Made by a program: the position numbers and the translations under genes. A stretch of 64,000 bases of DNA from positions 47,742 to 111,741 of the forward strand of contig CAYXVE010000011.1 in NCBI GenBank assembly GCA_964468435.1. Direction: 5' to 3'. This document shows positions 45,239-55,255 of the stretch, piece by piece (positions within the stretch are counted from its first letter, which is position 1; every line of letters begins with the position of its first letter). The notes beneath the pieces are model-generated. The model made no database searches. It worked only from the letters and a program-made list of their open reading frames with translations, and was not told the DNA's origin. The DNA is from JBCCTX01 sp964468435 (GTDB lineage Bacteria; Bacteroidota; Bacteroidia; J057).

Positions 45239-46059
45239 AATTCACCTCACGGCCATATCATTATTTCATTTCTGGTCTGCCGGATCTCCGCCGGTTCATG
45301 CGAGAGCTTCCATTTGATCAAAAGGTATTCTTCAACATGTTGGAGCTTCATATAGATACACTTGATTTACAACATTTAAAATTGTTGCTGGCACCTGTAG
45401 ATCACCATAACCTGCTACACGTGATGCTGAGCAGACCTACCTATTATATAAACGCAGGGAACTTCACACAGGAACAGCTAACTTATGCCCTCGAACATCC
45501 TGAGCATTTTCCTACACACATACAACAGTTTATTCACGAATATCACCATACAGAAAGTATCTACGAAACCCCAAAAAGCTGGGAAAATCGACTAACGGAA
45601 ATTTACATAGAATACATGCAGGTGAAGGCTCATCCATTATTGCAGAAATGGTTCCAATTTGAGCAAAACTACCGGAATATTGTCATGGCAATCAATTGCC
45701 ATAAATACGGTACACAATACCAGAATTTTCTTATTGGTAACAATCAGGTTAGCCGTCAGCTCAACCTGGAAGCCTCTCCCCTGTTAGATGGCTTGAGAGG
45801 GGAAATATCCTATATCAGTGCATTAACTGGGCTTTTCCGTATTCAGGATCTGGTAGAACGGGAAAAAACGCTTATCGAAATCAAATGGAAGCATCTGGAT
45901 GAAATCGCCTTTTTTGAGGCATTTGGGCTTGGATACCTCATTGCATATACCTTAAAGCTGTTGATGATAGAAAGATGGAACCAACTGGAAGCAGAAGAAG
46001 GTGAAAAGAGCCTCAGGAAAATTTTACACAACTTTTACGAAGCAGCCCTAAATTCATAA
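45235..46059 (+). CDS. DUF2764 protein of the V-type ATPase operon
   Basis: 274 residues, mostly helical, with the N-terminal YHYFISGLPDLRRF and later QNYRNIVMAINCHKYG typical of DUF2764. In Bacteroidota, spirochaetes and chlamydiae this gene sits between subunits E and A where subunit C is expected. Its Tyr/His-rich helical build is consistent with a highly diverged subunit C (central-stalk cap), which is inference from position. Confidence 0.88.
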   Translation: MKFTSRPYHYFISGLPDLRRFMRELPFDQKVFFNMLELHIDTLDLQHLKLLLAPVDHHNLLHVMLSRPTYYINAGNFTQEQLTYALEHPEHFPTHIQQFIHEYHHTESIYETPKSWENRLTEIYIEYMQVKAHPLLQKWFQFEQNYRNIVMAINCHKYGTQYQNFLIGNNQVSRQLNLEASPLLDGLRGEISYISALTGLFRIQDLVEREKTLIEIKWKHLDEIAFFEAFGLGYLIAYTLKLLMIERWNQLEAEEGEKSLRKILHNFYEAALNS

Positions 46060-46065
46060 TCACAC

Positions 46066-47823
46066 ATGGAAAAGAAAGGAATAATAAGAAGTATCAACTC
46101 CAACCTGCTGGGCGTACATGTAGAAGAGGCTGTATCACAGAATGAGATCTGCTATGTCAACTTTAAGGATATCAAGCTCATGGGAGAAGTGATCAAGGTG
46201 GAAGGAAAAGAAGCATTTGTCCAGGTATTTGACAGCACACGAGGATTATGTGCCGGTGGTGAGGTCTATTTTAGTGGTCGTATGCTCGAGGCAACACTAG
46301 GGCCAGGAATTCTTTCCAGCAGTTTTGATGGATTGCAAAACGACCTGAATAAAATAGAGGAACTCTTCCTCAACCGTGGAACCTCAACACCTGCCCTGGA
46401 TGAGTCCTCCAACTGGGATTTTACTCCCCTCACCCAAAGCGGAGATCAGGTAACTGCCGGGGATTGGCTGGGAAAAGTACCCGAAAACTGGGTTTCGCAT
46501 AAGATCATGGTCCCTTTTGAAATGACAGGTAGCTATCACCTGGAATATCTGGCTCCAGTGGGTAATTACTGTATTACAGATACAATCGCCGTGCTCAAAG
46601 ATGAAAGCGGTACTGAATTTCCAATATCTATGTTACAAAAGTGGCCCATCAAAAAGCCTATTAAAGCATATCAGCACAAGCCACGCCCTATACGTATACT
46701 TGAAACAGGTATTCGGTCTATTGATACGCTGAATCCCATCGCAGAAGGTGGAACGGGATTTATTCCTGGACCTTTTGGATGTGGCAAGACTGTGCTTCAG
46801 CACAGTATCTCACAGAATGCCAATGCTGATATGATCATCTTCGCTGCCTGTGGCGAGCGGGCCAACGAGGTAGTAAATCTCTTCATTGAGTTTCCAGAGC
46901 TGGATGACCCACATACAGGACGCAAGCTCATAGAGCGTACAACCATCATATGTAATACTTCCAACATGCCGGTAGCAGCGCGGGAGGCATCGGTATATAC
47001 AGCTATGACGCTTGCCGAGTACTACCGTGCCATGGGGCTCAAAGTATTGCTCCTGGCTGACTCCACTTCCCGATGGGCACAAGCTCTAAGAGAGATGTCC
47101 AACCGTCTGGAAGAGCTTCCCGGACCTGACGCCTATCCCGTAGACCTCAATGCTACGATCGCAAATTATTACTCCCGAGCGGGAATGGTCTATCTAAACA
47201 ATGGACAGACCGGATCGATCACCTTTATCGGAACGGTGTCTCCCGCCGGGGGGAATCTCAAGGAACCCGTTACAGAAGCTACCCGTAAAGTAGCCAGATG
47301 CTTTTACAGCCTGGTACAGCAACGCGCAGACCGCAAAAGATATCCTGCCATAGATCCCGTGGATAGCTATTCCAAATATCTGGAATATCCCGAAGTGCAG
47401 GACGCGATGAATCGTATCATGGGGGAAAAGTGGATCGATCTGGTATCCAATACCAAAGACTGGCTTAGAAAGGGAAAAGAAGCATTTGAGCAGATCAATA
47501 TTCTGGGTGATGATGGCGTTCCAATCACCTATCACGAAGACTACTGGAAAGCTGAACTGATTGACTTTGTGATCCTTCAGCAGGATGCATTTGATGATAT
47601 CGACAAGTCAACACCCTTGGAACGTCAAAAATATATGCTACAACTAGTTATGGAAGTATGCAGCAGAACCCTCCTTTTTAGCCAATTTGACCAGGTAGCG
47701 CCATTTTTCAAAAACCTGATCTACCAGTTCAGGCAAATGAACTTCTCGGAATTCAAATCTGATAAGTTTCAAAAATATGAACAAGCAATCCGGAAGCTTA
47801 TATCTGAACCCGCATTATCATGA
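46066..47823 (+). CDS. V-type ATP synthase catalytic subunit A
   Basis: 585 residues. N-terminal beta barrel, bulge domain, then Walker A GPFGCGKTVLQH at about residue 230, the catalytic Glu region CGERANEVVN, and Walker B VLLLADSTSRWAQALREMS. This is the ATP-hydrolysing or -synthesising subunit of the V1 head. It is followed immediately by subunit B (four-base overlap). Confidence 0.96.
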   Translation: MEKKGIIRSINSNLLGVHVEEAVSQNEICYVNFKDIKLMGEVIKVEGKEAFVQVFDSTRGLCAGGEVYFSGRMLEATLGPGILSSSFDGLQNDLNKIEELFLNRGTSTPALDESSNWDFTPLTQSGDQVTAGDWLGKVPENWVSHKIMVPFEMTGSYHLEYLAPVGNYCITDTIAVLKDESGTEFPISMLQKWPIKKPIKAYQHKPRPIRILETGIRSIDTLNPIAEGGTGFIPGPFGCGKTVLQHSISQNANADMIIFAACGERANEVVNLFIEFPELDDPHTGRKLIERTTIICNTSNMPVAAREASVYTAMTLAEYYRAMGLKVLLLADSTSRWAQALREMSNRLEELPGPDAYPVDLNATIANYYSRAGMVYLNNGQTGSITFIGTVSPAGGNLKEPVTEATRKVARCFYSLVQQRADRKRYPAIDPVDSYSKYLEYPEVQDAMNRIMGEKWIDLVSNTKDWLRKGKEAFEQINILGDDGVPITYHEDYWKAELIDFVILQQDAFDDIDKSTPLERQKYMLQLVMEVCSRTLLFSQFDQVAPFFKNLIYQFRQMNFSEFKSDKFQKYEQAIRKLISEPALS

Positions 47824-49160
47824 TTGAGATTAAGGCATTTCAAAAAATATATACACAGATCAATCAGATCACTAAAGCAACCTGTTCACTCAAGGCGACA
47901 GGGGTGGGATATGAAGAGCTGGCGCTGATCCATGGAAGACCTGCCCAGGTCATACGTGTAGATGAAAAACACGTCACCCTACAAGTATTTTCTGGTACGG
48001 AAGGGATTCCCACCAATGCGGAAGTGGTTTTCCTTGGCAAAGCACCATCACTGAAGGTAAGCGACGAACTGATTGGGCGCTTTTTCAATGCCTACGGTGC
48101 TCCACTGGACAACGGGCCAGAGATTGAAGGCGAGGAACGCGAAATCGGCGGACCTGCTGTCAACCCCTTGAAGCGAATGCAGCCTTCTGAATGGATATCT
48201 ACCGGCATTGCCGGTATAGACCTCAACAATTCGCTGGTAGCAGGTCAGAAGATTCCCTTTTTCGCAGATCCAGAGCAACCCTATCACCAAGTCATGGCAA
48301 CAATTGCCCTGCGTGGACAGGCCGATAAGATCGTCCTGGGTGGCATGGGACTTTCCAATGACGATTATCTGTTTTACCGCAATATATTTGAAGAGGCAGG
48401 TGCACTTGATCGGATTATCAGTTTCATTAACACCACAGAGGATCCTGCTGTAGAGCGACTCCTCATCCCGGATATGTCGATTACGGCAGCAGAATATTTT
48501 GCTGTGGAGAAAAATGAGAAAGTACTAGTACTGCTGGCAGATATGTCGCTTTATTGCGACGCGCTGAGTATCGTATCCAACTATATGGATCAGATCCCTT
48601 CTAAGGACAACATGCCGGGTTCGCTCTACAGCCAACTGGCGAGCATCTATGAGAAATCTGTACAGCTTCCTGGAGGAGGCTCGATCACCATCATAGCAGT
48701 AACTACCCTACTCGATGGTGATATCACACACGCCATTCCCGATAATACAGGATACATCACAGAAGGACAATTGTTTTTAAGACGTGATACTGATGTGGGA
48801 AAGGTTATCATCGATCCTTTCAGAAGTCTTTCGAGGCTGAAGCAGCTGATCATCGGCAAGAAAACCCGTGAAGATCATGGTCAGGTGATGAACGCAGCCA
48901 TTCGATTGTATGCTGATGCTGCTGATGCCAAGACCAAGCAGGAAAACGGATTTGACCTGACAGATTATGATACCCGTACATTGGACTTTGCCCGTGAATA
49001 TTCCAAAAAGCTACTCGCGATAGACGTCAACATGACAATGGAAGAAATTCTCAATGAAAGCTGGTTACTGTTTCAGAAGTTTTTCAGCCGTGCTGAAACA
49101 GGTATTAAAGAACATATTATCAAAAAATACTGGCCAGGAGATCCTGAAGATCCAACATAG
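47820..49160 (+). CDS. V-type ATP synthase subunit B
   Basis: 446 residues, homologous to A but without a Walker A: the P-loop position reads KIPFFADPEQPYHQ. Landmarks are GRFFNAYGAPLDNGP, VLVLLADMSLYCDAL and GSLYSQLASIYEKS. It is the non-catalytic nucleotide-site subunit alternating with A in the head. Confidence 0.95.
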   Translation: MIEIKAFQKIYTQINQITKATCSLKATGVGYEELALIHGRPAQVIRVDEKHVTLQVFSGTEGIPTNAEVVFLGKAPSLKVSDELIGRFFNAYGAPLDNGPEIEGEEREIGGPAVNPLKRMQPSEWISTGIAGIDLNNSLVAGQKIPFFADPEQPYHQVMATIALRGQADKIVLGGMGLSNDDYLFYRNIFEEAGALDRIISFINTTEDPAVERLLIPDMSITAAEYFAVEKNEKVLVLLADMSLYCDALSIVSNYMDQIPSKDNMPGSLYSQLASIYEKSVQLPGGGSITIIAVTTLLDGDITHAIPDNTGYITEGQLFLRRDTDVGKVIIDPFRSLSRLKQLIIGKKTREDHGQVMNAAIRLYADAADAKTKQENGFDLTDYDTRTLDFAREYSKKLLAIDVNMTMEEILNESWLLFQKFFSRAETGIKEHIIKKYWPGDPEDPT

Positions 49161-49184
49161 AGTCTCTCAACGAAAACTTTCATC

Positions 49185-49772
49185 GTGGCAATCAAGATAC
49201 AATATAATAAGACCTTCCTGCAACAGATGCGCAAAGCACTAAAAGTGCGGCAAAGGATGCTTCCTACCCTGAAGCGAAAAGAATCAGCATTGAGAGTGGA
49301 AGTATCCAAAGCCAGAAAAAAGATGAAAGAATTGGAAAAAACCTATGAGAAAAGGATGAGTCTGCTGGAGCCTTATCACATGCTCTGGAATGAGTTTGAC
49401 AAGGACAGTATAGAATTACAGGAGCTCAAGTTATCTGAGCGTAAAATAGCTGGGATCAATATCCCGATCCTAGAGTCTATCTCACTCAAATTGGCCACTG
49501 ACCAGCTGTTTTATCAACCCTTATGGTTGCTAGACGGTCTGGAGATCCTGGAAGACCTACTGAGACTTAAGCTAGAAAAACGGATCTATGAACAACAGAT
49601 GGAAATCCTGGATGAAGCAAGAAAAAAAACAACTCAAAAAGTAAATCTCTATGAAAAAGTTCAAATCCCTGAATTTGAGTCCTCCATACGTAAGATTAAG
49701 CGATATATGGAAAATGAGGAGAATGTAGCAAAGTCTGCCTATAAAATTGTGAAAAAGAAAAAGGGTTCATGA
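49185..49772 (+). CDS. V-type ATP synthase subunit D
   Basis: 195 residues, a long antiparallel coiled coil: N-terminal YNKTFLQQMRKALKVRQRMLPTLKRKESALR and C-terminal EKVQIPEFESSIRKIKRYMENEEN. This is the rotating central shaft. No subunit F gene, its usual companion, is present. Confidence 0.92.
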   Translation: MAIKIQYNKTFLQQMRKALKVRQRMLPTLKRKESALRVEVSKARKKMKELEKTYEKRMSLLEPYHMLWNEFDKDSIELQELKLSERKIAGINIPILESISLKLATDQLFYQPLWLLDGLEILEDLLRLKLEKRIYEQQMEILDEARKKTTQKVNLYEKVQIPEFESSIRKIKRYMENEENVAKSAYKIVKKKKGS

Positions 49773-49807
49773 ATGATGTTCAACGCTAAGAAGCTAATCA
49801 AATCGCC

Positions 49808-51589
49808 ATGGTAGTAGAGATGAAAAAATATGGGTTCCTAATCTATCACAAGGAATACATAGATTTCCTGCGGGAACTACAGGAATTGGGGATCATTCAT
49901 ACCCTGCAACAACACAATAGGCTGGATAATCAAGAGATAGAGGGAGCACGGGAATTTGTCAATAAAATCGATGAAACCCTACGGTACCTGAAAAGGCGCA
50001 AGCCCAAGACTGAGACCAGAGACCTGAGTATGACTGGGGCAGAACTTGTTGAGGATATCACCAATCAAAGAGAGAAGCTCACTAAGTTGGAGAAAAAACA
50101 GACCGAAGCTCAGCTCATACTGAAGCAGGCACTACCCTGGGGGGATTACGATCCCGATCATCTTGACAGGCTACGTCAACATCATCTCTACGTCCATTTT
50201 TTCTCCTGTAAGAAGAGCCAGTTCAAACCTGAATGGCAAGATACCTATGCCCTTGAGATCATTTATCAGGACGAGGTGGATCTGTATTTTGTCATTCTTT
50301 CCAGAAAAGAAAAAGCCCCTGCCCTGGAACGCGCCATAATCGTCAATCCACCCGTAGAACCTTTACACAGGCTAAAAGAAAAAGCAGATCAACTTGCACT
50401 TGAAATCAGACAGATACAACATCAATTGGATATATATATCGTCAGCAGTATGGATCAACTGGAAGCCGCACGGCAGGAGGTACTCAACAAATTATCTTTT
50501 GACCAGACATTGATCAATACTGAATCCAGTGCCGGAGGTGAGGTAATGATGCTGGAAGGATTTGTTCCGGTTACGCAGAAAAAAAAGCTGGAGAATTTCC
50601 TAAAGGAAAAAGATATTTTTTACATCGAAGAAGACCCCAGTGAGCAGGACCCTGTACCCATTCTTTTGTACAGCAATGGGTGGTCGCGTCTTTTTCAACC
50701 TATTACCAAGCTATTTTCCCTCCCAAGCTACGGAGAAATGGACCTAACGCCCTTTTTTGCTCCATTTTTTCTCTTATTCTTTGGATTCTGCCTGGGAGAT
50801 GCAGGGTATGGATTGCTGATCTTAATGGGTTCATTTATATATTACTACAGAACCCATGACCCTGATCAGAAAAATCTGTTGCGTTTGGCTCAGCTTCTGG
50901 GAATAGGTACTACGCTGTTTGGAACCCTTACAGGGACTTTTTTTGGTTTGCAACTGGCAGAGGTAAGCTATTTTCAGGATGTTAGAGACAATTTTCTGAA
51001 TTACGATCAGATACTGGTCCTCTCTATGATCCTGGGGATTATACAGATCCTGTTTGGCATCAGCCTCAAAGCTTACCAAAAATTTCGCTGGCGAAAATAC
51101 TTCCACGCACTCGCTGATTTTGGATGGATCATACTGATTTTCAGCATACTGGACATGTACCAAATCAAAGCAATACCCAGCATATCTGGTTATGCAATAT
51201 GGGCTGGGCTGGTATTGATCTTACTATATTCCAAACCCGATGCCCCTATACTGGAACGTCTGGGCGCAGGAGTATGGGGATTGTATAACATTACAGGCAT
51301 TTTTGGGGATGTATTATCCTACATTCGTTTATTTGCGCTGGGGGTATCCAGCAGTATTCTCGGGCTGGTGATCAACAATATTGCTCTGGAATTTTCAAGT
51401 ACGCCCTATGTAGGGCCCATTTTGTTGGTTATAATCCTAATATTCGGACATTCTATTAATATCCTGATATCTTCACTGGGAGCATTTGTCCACCCGCTGA
51501 GGCTGACCTTTGTAGAATTCTACAAAAATGCTGGCTTTACGGGGGGTGGAGTCCCTTATCAACCTTTTTCCAAAAGAAATAAATCATAA
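49808..51589 (+). CDS. V-type ATP synthase subunit I (a)
   Basis: 593 residues. The soluble half (1-300) is coiled coil with an alpha/beta fold; the membrane half has seven or eight helices (LTPFFAPFFLLFFGFCLGDAGYG, FGDVLSYIRLFALGVSSSILG, GHSINILISSLGAFVHPLRLTFVEFY). The essential stator Arg is in HPLRLTFVEF. It forms the ion half-channels next to the K ring. An alternative start lies four codons downstream at 49820. Confidence 0.94.
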   Translation: MVVEMKKYGFLIYHKEYIDFLRELQELGIIHTLQQHNRLDNQEIEGAREFVNKIDETLRYLKRRKPKTETRDLSMTGAELVEDITNQREKLTKLEKKQTEAQLILKQALPWGDYDPDHLDRLRQHHLYVHFFSCKKSQFKPEWQDTYALEIIYQDEVDLYFVILSRKEKAPALERAIIVNPPVEPLHRLKEKADQLALEIRQIQHQLDIYIVSSMDQLEAARQEVLNKLSFDQTLINTESSAGGEVMMLEGFVPVTQKKKLENFLKEKDIFYIEEDPSEQDPVPILLYSNGWSRLFQPITKLFSLPSYGEMDLTPFFAPFFLLFFGFCLGDAGYGLLILMGSFIYYYRTHDPDQKNLLRLAQLLGIGTTLFGTLTGTFFGLQLAEVSYFQDVRDNFLNYDQILVLSMILGIIQILFGISLKAYQKFRWRKYFHALADFGWIILIFSILDMYQIKAIPSISGYAIWAGLVLILLYSKPDAPILERLGAGVWGLYNITGIFGDVLSYIRLFALGVSSSILGLVINNIALEFSSTPYVGPILLVIILIFGHSINILISSLGAFVHPLRLTFVEFYKNAGFTGGGVPYQPFSKRNKS

Positions 51590-51613
51590 AAACCCAATAT
51601 AATTTCACAACCT

Positions 51614-52069
51614 ATGACATTGCCAATCATCATTGCATATTTAGGTCTGATCATCATGGTAGCCGGTACCGGATGCGGTAGCGCACTCGGTGTCTCTATG
51701 GGAGCAAATGCCACAATCGGGGCCTTGAAAAAGAAAGAAGATGGATTTGGAAGTTTTATGCTGCTCAGTGCTCTCCCCGGAACACAAGGACTATACGGAT
51801 TTGCAGCATTTTTTATTTTTAATTCCAAAGGGATCCTTACGAATGATATTGATCTGATCAGTGCTTTTGCCATTTTTGCTGCAGGGACAATTCTTGCTGT
51901 TGTAAGTTTTTATTCTGCATTTAAGCAGGGACAGATCTGTGCCAATGGCATCGCCACCATTGCATCCGGATACAATGTATTTGGCAAGACCATGATCCTG
52001 GCTGTTTTTCCAGAGTTGTATGCGATCATCGCCTTTGCTGCAACATTTTTGATCAGCAACAGCATCTGA
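51614..52069 (+). CDS. V-type ATP synthase subunit K (rotor ring) with Na+-type binding residues
   Basis: 151 residues, four helices in two hairpins. The first hairpin ends with LPGTQGLYGF, the second has FKQGQICANGI and then VFPELYAIIAF. In Enterococcus hirae NtpK the equivalent Thr and Gln of LPGTQ, the Tyr, the Gln of the third helix and the Glu of the fourth helix coordinate Na+. All are present here, and only the second hairpin has the acidic residue. This suggests a Na+-coupled enzyme, by homology. Confidence 0.93.
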   Translation: MTLPIIIAYLGLIIMVAGTGCGSALGVSMGANATIGALKKKEDGFGSFMLLSALPGTQGLYGFAAFFIFNSKGILTNDIDLISAFAIFAAGTILAVVSFYSAFKQGQICANGIATIASGYNVFGKTMILAVFPELYAIIAFAATFLISNSI

Positions 52070-52344
52070 TCTCCTATATGTTATATAGTATAGACAACCC
52101 GCTTTGACAGGGTAGGTCATGGCGCATGGGATTTATTCAAAAAGATTCTGAAAAAAAACCTTTTTTATCTGCATATATTTTTGGATCATAGGTTCTGGCT
52201 ATTAATTTATTGACTGATTTTAATCGCGATCTAAACGGTCTTAATTATGTTGTGCATTCAGGATTGTCGATTAATATATAGGAGTAGTGTGCTGTTGAGT
52301 AGCTCTAATGAACGCAAAGAAGTCAATCCCAAGTAGAAAAATAT

Positions 52345-53901
52345 ATGCAAAGTGAGTACGATGCAATTATCATTGGATCAGGGATGGGGGGCCTGTCCTG
52401 TGGAGCTTTGTTGGCTAAAATATATGGACAGCGTGTTCTGATTCTGGAGAAACACCATACTATAGGGGGACTCACGCAGGTTTTTAGCAGGGAGCATGGG
52501 TATAAATGGGATGTAGGGCTTCACTATGTGGGTTACATGGGAGAACGGCAACAAGGGAGAATACTCATGGATTTTCTTACGGACGGGCAAGTTCAGTGGA
52601 ATCGCATGCCAGATCCATTCGATGTATTCATGTATCCGGATCTCACCATCAGAATGGGTTCTGACCGGGAGGACTTTATTCAGCAGTTGGTTACTCATTT
52701 TCCTGAAGAAGCAGCAGCTTTACGCAAATATTTTAAAGACGTGCAGAGAGCCAGTGCTCAACTGGCATTTCGCATGATGCGGCATGGTATGCCGCATTTA
52801 TTTGCGGGTATTATCGGCTTATATCAGAAATTTGTCCATAATCACGGACTTCAGACTACCCAGGAATACTTTGACCAGCACTTTCAAAGTGATAAGCTCA
52901 AGGCTATCCTTGCCTCACAGTGGGGCGATTATGGCCTGCCACCCCGACTGAGTGCCTTTGGAATACATGCGATGATCGTACGCTTTTACTCCGAAGGTGG
53001 CTATTATCCTGTTGGGGGTGCAGATGCTCTGGTCCAATCCATCTCCAAAGTCATCGAAACTCACGGAGGCAGCTTATGTCCCAATCACGAAGTACTGGAA
53101 ATCATCGTCGAGGATCAGAAGGCCACCGGCATCAAGGTAAAGGTGCCTCATCAACGCGAACCTGTTATATATCACACGCCTCATATCATTTCCAATGCTG
53201 GTGCTGTCAATACCTATCTACACTTTCTACAGCGACCTTTTGATCTTCCCTTTGCCGAAGAACTCAAATCCTTTCCCAAGGGTCGCAGTGCTGTAACGTT
53301 GTATCTTGGTCTGAAAGAAAGTCCGGCCAGGTTGGACATACAGGGAGAAAATTTCTGGATTTACGAAGATTACAACCACAATGACTGGGATGCACATGAC
53401 GAGGCACTTATGCTAGGTAATCCCAAGCAATCCTTTTTGTCGTTTCCCTCCATAAAAGACCCAACTGCTACGGCCCATACGGCTGAGATCGTTCACTTTG
53501 TAGATCATCAGTACTTCGAACAGTGGAAAAATACCAAGGTGATGCAGCGAGGGGATGAATACAAATCCCTCAAACAAAAGATTTCACGTGGATTATTGCG
53601 ATTGATAGAACGGCATATTCCAGGTTTTACGGACCTAGTAGCCTATCAGGAACTGGCAACACCACTTACTTTTGCAGATTTTACTGGATGGCCCTCCGGA
53701 GCTTTTTACGGCATACCAGCCGTACCCGAGCGTTACCAAAAATCCTGGCTTAAGGCGAAGACACCGATAGAGAATCTCTACCTGACTGGTACTGATGTGA
53801 GTTCGCTCGGCATTATGGGTGCCGCCATGGGGGGCATACTAGCCACTGCTGCGGTGATGGATAAGCCGGTTTTTGAGGTATTTAAAGGGATGAGGCAGTA
53901 G
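52345..53901 (+). CDS. FAD-dependent phytoene-desaturase/carotenoid-isomerase-like oxidoreductase
   Basis: 518 residues. The FAD motif is DAIIIGSGMGGLSCGALLAK with LILEKHHTIGGLTQVF at the second strand; WDVGLHYVGYMG, NAGAVNTYL and the C-terminal NLYLTGTDVSSLGIMGAAMGGI are typical of the CrtI/CRTISO/retinol-saturase superfamily. No phytoene synthase is nearby, so it more likely acts on an existing carotenoid, retinoid-like or other lipid substrate. It stands alone. Confidence 0.88.
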   Translation: MQSEYDAIIIGSGMGGLSCGALLAKIYGQRVLILEKHHTIGGLTQVFSREHGYKWDVGLHYVGYMGERQQGRILMDFLTDGQVQWNRMPDPFDVFMYPDLTIRMGSDREDFIQQLVTHFPEEAAALRKYFKDVQRASAQLAFRMMRHGMPHLFAGIIGLYQKFVHNHGLQTTQEYFDQHFQSDKLKAILASQWGDYGLPPRLSAFGIHAMIVRFYSEGGYYPVGGADALVQSISKVIETHGGSLCPNHEVLEIIVEDQKATGIKVKVPHQREPVIYHTPHIISNAGAVNTYLHFLQRPFDLPFAEELKSFPKGRSAVTLYLGLKESPARLDIQGENFWIYEDYNHNDWDAHDEALMLGNPKQSFLSFPSIKDPTATAHTAEIVHFVDHQYFEQWKNTKVMQRGDEYKSLKQKISRGLLRLIERHIPGFTDLVAYQELATPLTFADFTGWPSGAFYGIPAVPERYQKSWLKAKTPIENLYLTGTDVSSLGIMGAAMGGILATAAVMDKPVFEVFKGMRQ

Positions 53902-54084
53902 GATGAAAGCATGAAGCGATTAGAAAGTTGATGGAGGGGTTTGGAGGGGAAGACCTGTAACTCAATAATATCATTAGTAGTATATCTCGGCTAGCCCAAG
54001 TTGCAGGCCTGAACTTGCAAACTCGAGCCAGCAATTAAGTTGTAGAATGTATCCGTATTATTTGAGACATACGTTTACAACCCT

Positions 54085-54140
54085 CGTAGAGACGCGATGC
54101 GTCGCATGACTGTAACAAAACGATGTATCGCATCTCTACG
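54085..54140. repeat. Imperfect palindromic repeat (REP/MITE-like)
   Basis: CGTAGAGACGCGATGCGTCG (54085-54104) is inverted as CGATGTATCGCATCTCTACG (54121-54140), 17 of 20 positions matching around a 16-nt loop. The core GTAGAGACGCGATGC...GCATCTCTAC resembles a dispersed palindrome found in many bacterial genomes. Only one copy is seen in this window. The rest of 53902-54190 shows no gene; a short CAAGTT/AACTTG inverted repeat surrounds AGGCCT near 54000. Confidence 0.75.
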
Positions 54141-54190
54141 CGCCAGTAGTACACATGTAACCCAGGATTACAGTGGCCAGATAGGCAATC

Positions 54191-55054
54191 CTATGGCAAT
54201 GCATCTTCATCGATTGCCTCGTACATGTCATTAATTTGGAGGGTTACGTAGCTGAAATAGCCGGATTTGAGGTCCCAGCCGGCTTCTCCTTCTGTGGGAA
54301 TACGGCATCCTCCCATCACATGGTAAGCTGAATATTTGTTGACATAGAGTTCTGAGGTGGCTTTGCCATCCTCAGACCGCATGCGGTCTGCCTCAAAATG
54401 GGTGATCGCTCCGACATCATTGATATAGAAAGTGCCGCTCACCTTGAGTTCTCCCACAGTCAATGTTGCCTGTGCAGCATCATTGTCAAAGGACTTCCAG
54501 GTAATATAAGGGCTGAGAAAGGAATAGGGAAACCAAACCATTTCCCCCAGATACCTGACTAAAGCTCCCTGATCAATCACTGGGGTCTCTTCATCAACTA
54601 CTTTAATGGCGGAAAGTATCTTTGCCTGCATACCTCCCTTTCCCCCCAGAAATTTATCCCTTACCGTCAATGTAATGAAGGGTGCCATCTTCATTTTGGC
54701 ATGCCACAAAAATCCCGGTGGGTCAATGGTAAAATATTGTGTAGCCCTGAAAGACATCCAGTTGGCTCCCTGCTTTTTCCGGAAATTTCCGGACTGTGTC
54801 ATATGGATATATGTGGGTATAGGCTTGTTTAAAATCTGTGCATAGACCAGATAACGCTGTATGGCGACAGGTAACGTTTCAAGTGTCTCCAACTTTGCTT
54901 TAGCTATGGTATGTTTCCGGGCTTGCGTTTTGAGCTGGTCAATTTCACGTAAAATAGCCCGGTTGAGCCATTCGTCTCCCAACGTACTGATTAATGCTAT
55001 TAAGGCAATAATCACCCCTACAACAATTAGTAATATCCTGAAAAAAAAGATCAT
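54191..55054 (-). CDS. DUF6544 family membrane-anchored protein
   Basis: 287 residues with one N-terminal helix (ILLIVVGVIIALIALIS), then LPVAIQRYLVYAQILNKPIP, HMTQSGNFRKKQGANWMSFRATQYFTIDPPGFLWHAKMKM and a later GGCRIPTEGEAGWDL. These blocks match the DUF6544 type, of unknown function, probably a lipid-binding-like beta fold. Monocistronic. Confidence 0.8.
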   Translation of the reverse strand: MIFFFRILLIVVGVIIALIALISTLGDEWLNRAILREIDQLKTQARKHTIAKAKLETLETLPVAIQRYLVYAQILNKPIPTYIHMTQSGNFRKKQGANWMSFRATQYFTIDPPGFLWHAKMKMAPFITLTVRDKFLGGKGGMQAKILSAIKVVDEETPVIDQGALVRYLGEMVWFPYSFLSPYITWKSFDNDAAQATLTVGELKVSGTFYINDVGAITHFEADRMRSEDGKATSELYVNKYSAYHVMGGCRIPTEGEAGWDLKSGYFSYVTLQINDMYEAIDEDALP

Positions 55055-55255
55055 TGCTAAGCTTCGAATTTTATGATATGGCTCCTTTTGTCTACAATAA
55101 TCTCATATCACCCAAAAAAATATGTCCTCTGACGAAGTTAGTCATTCCCTTTCTAAAACCTGTCGACTAAAGTCATCCCTTGGGATGTGATTGTCTCATT
55201 TTCACCTTATTTCACATTCGTTATCATGGATCTAAACTATTTAATAGGATCAAAC

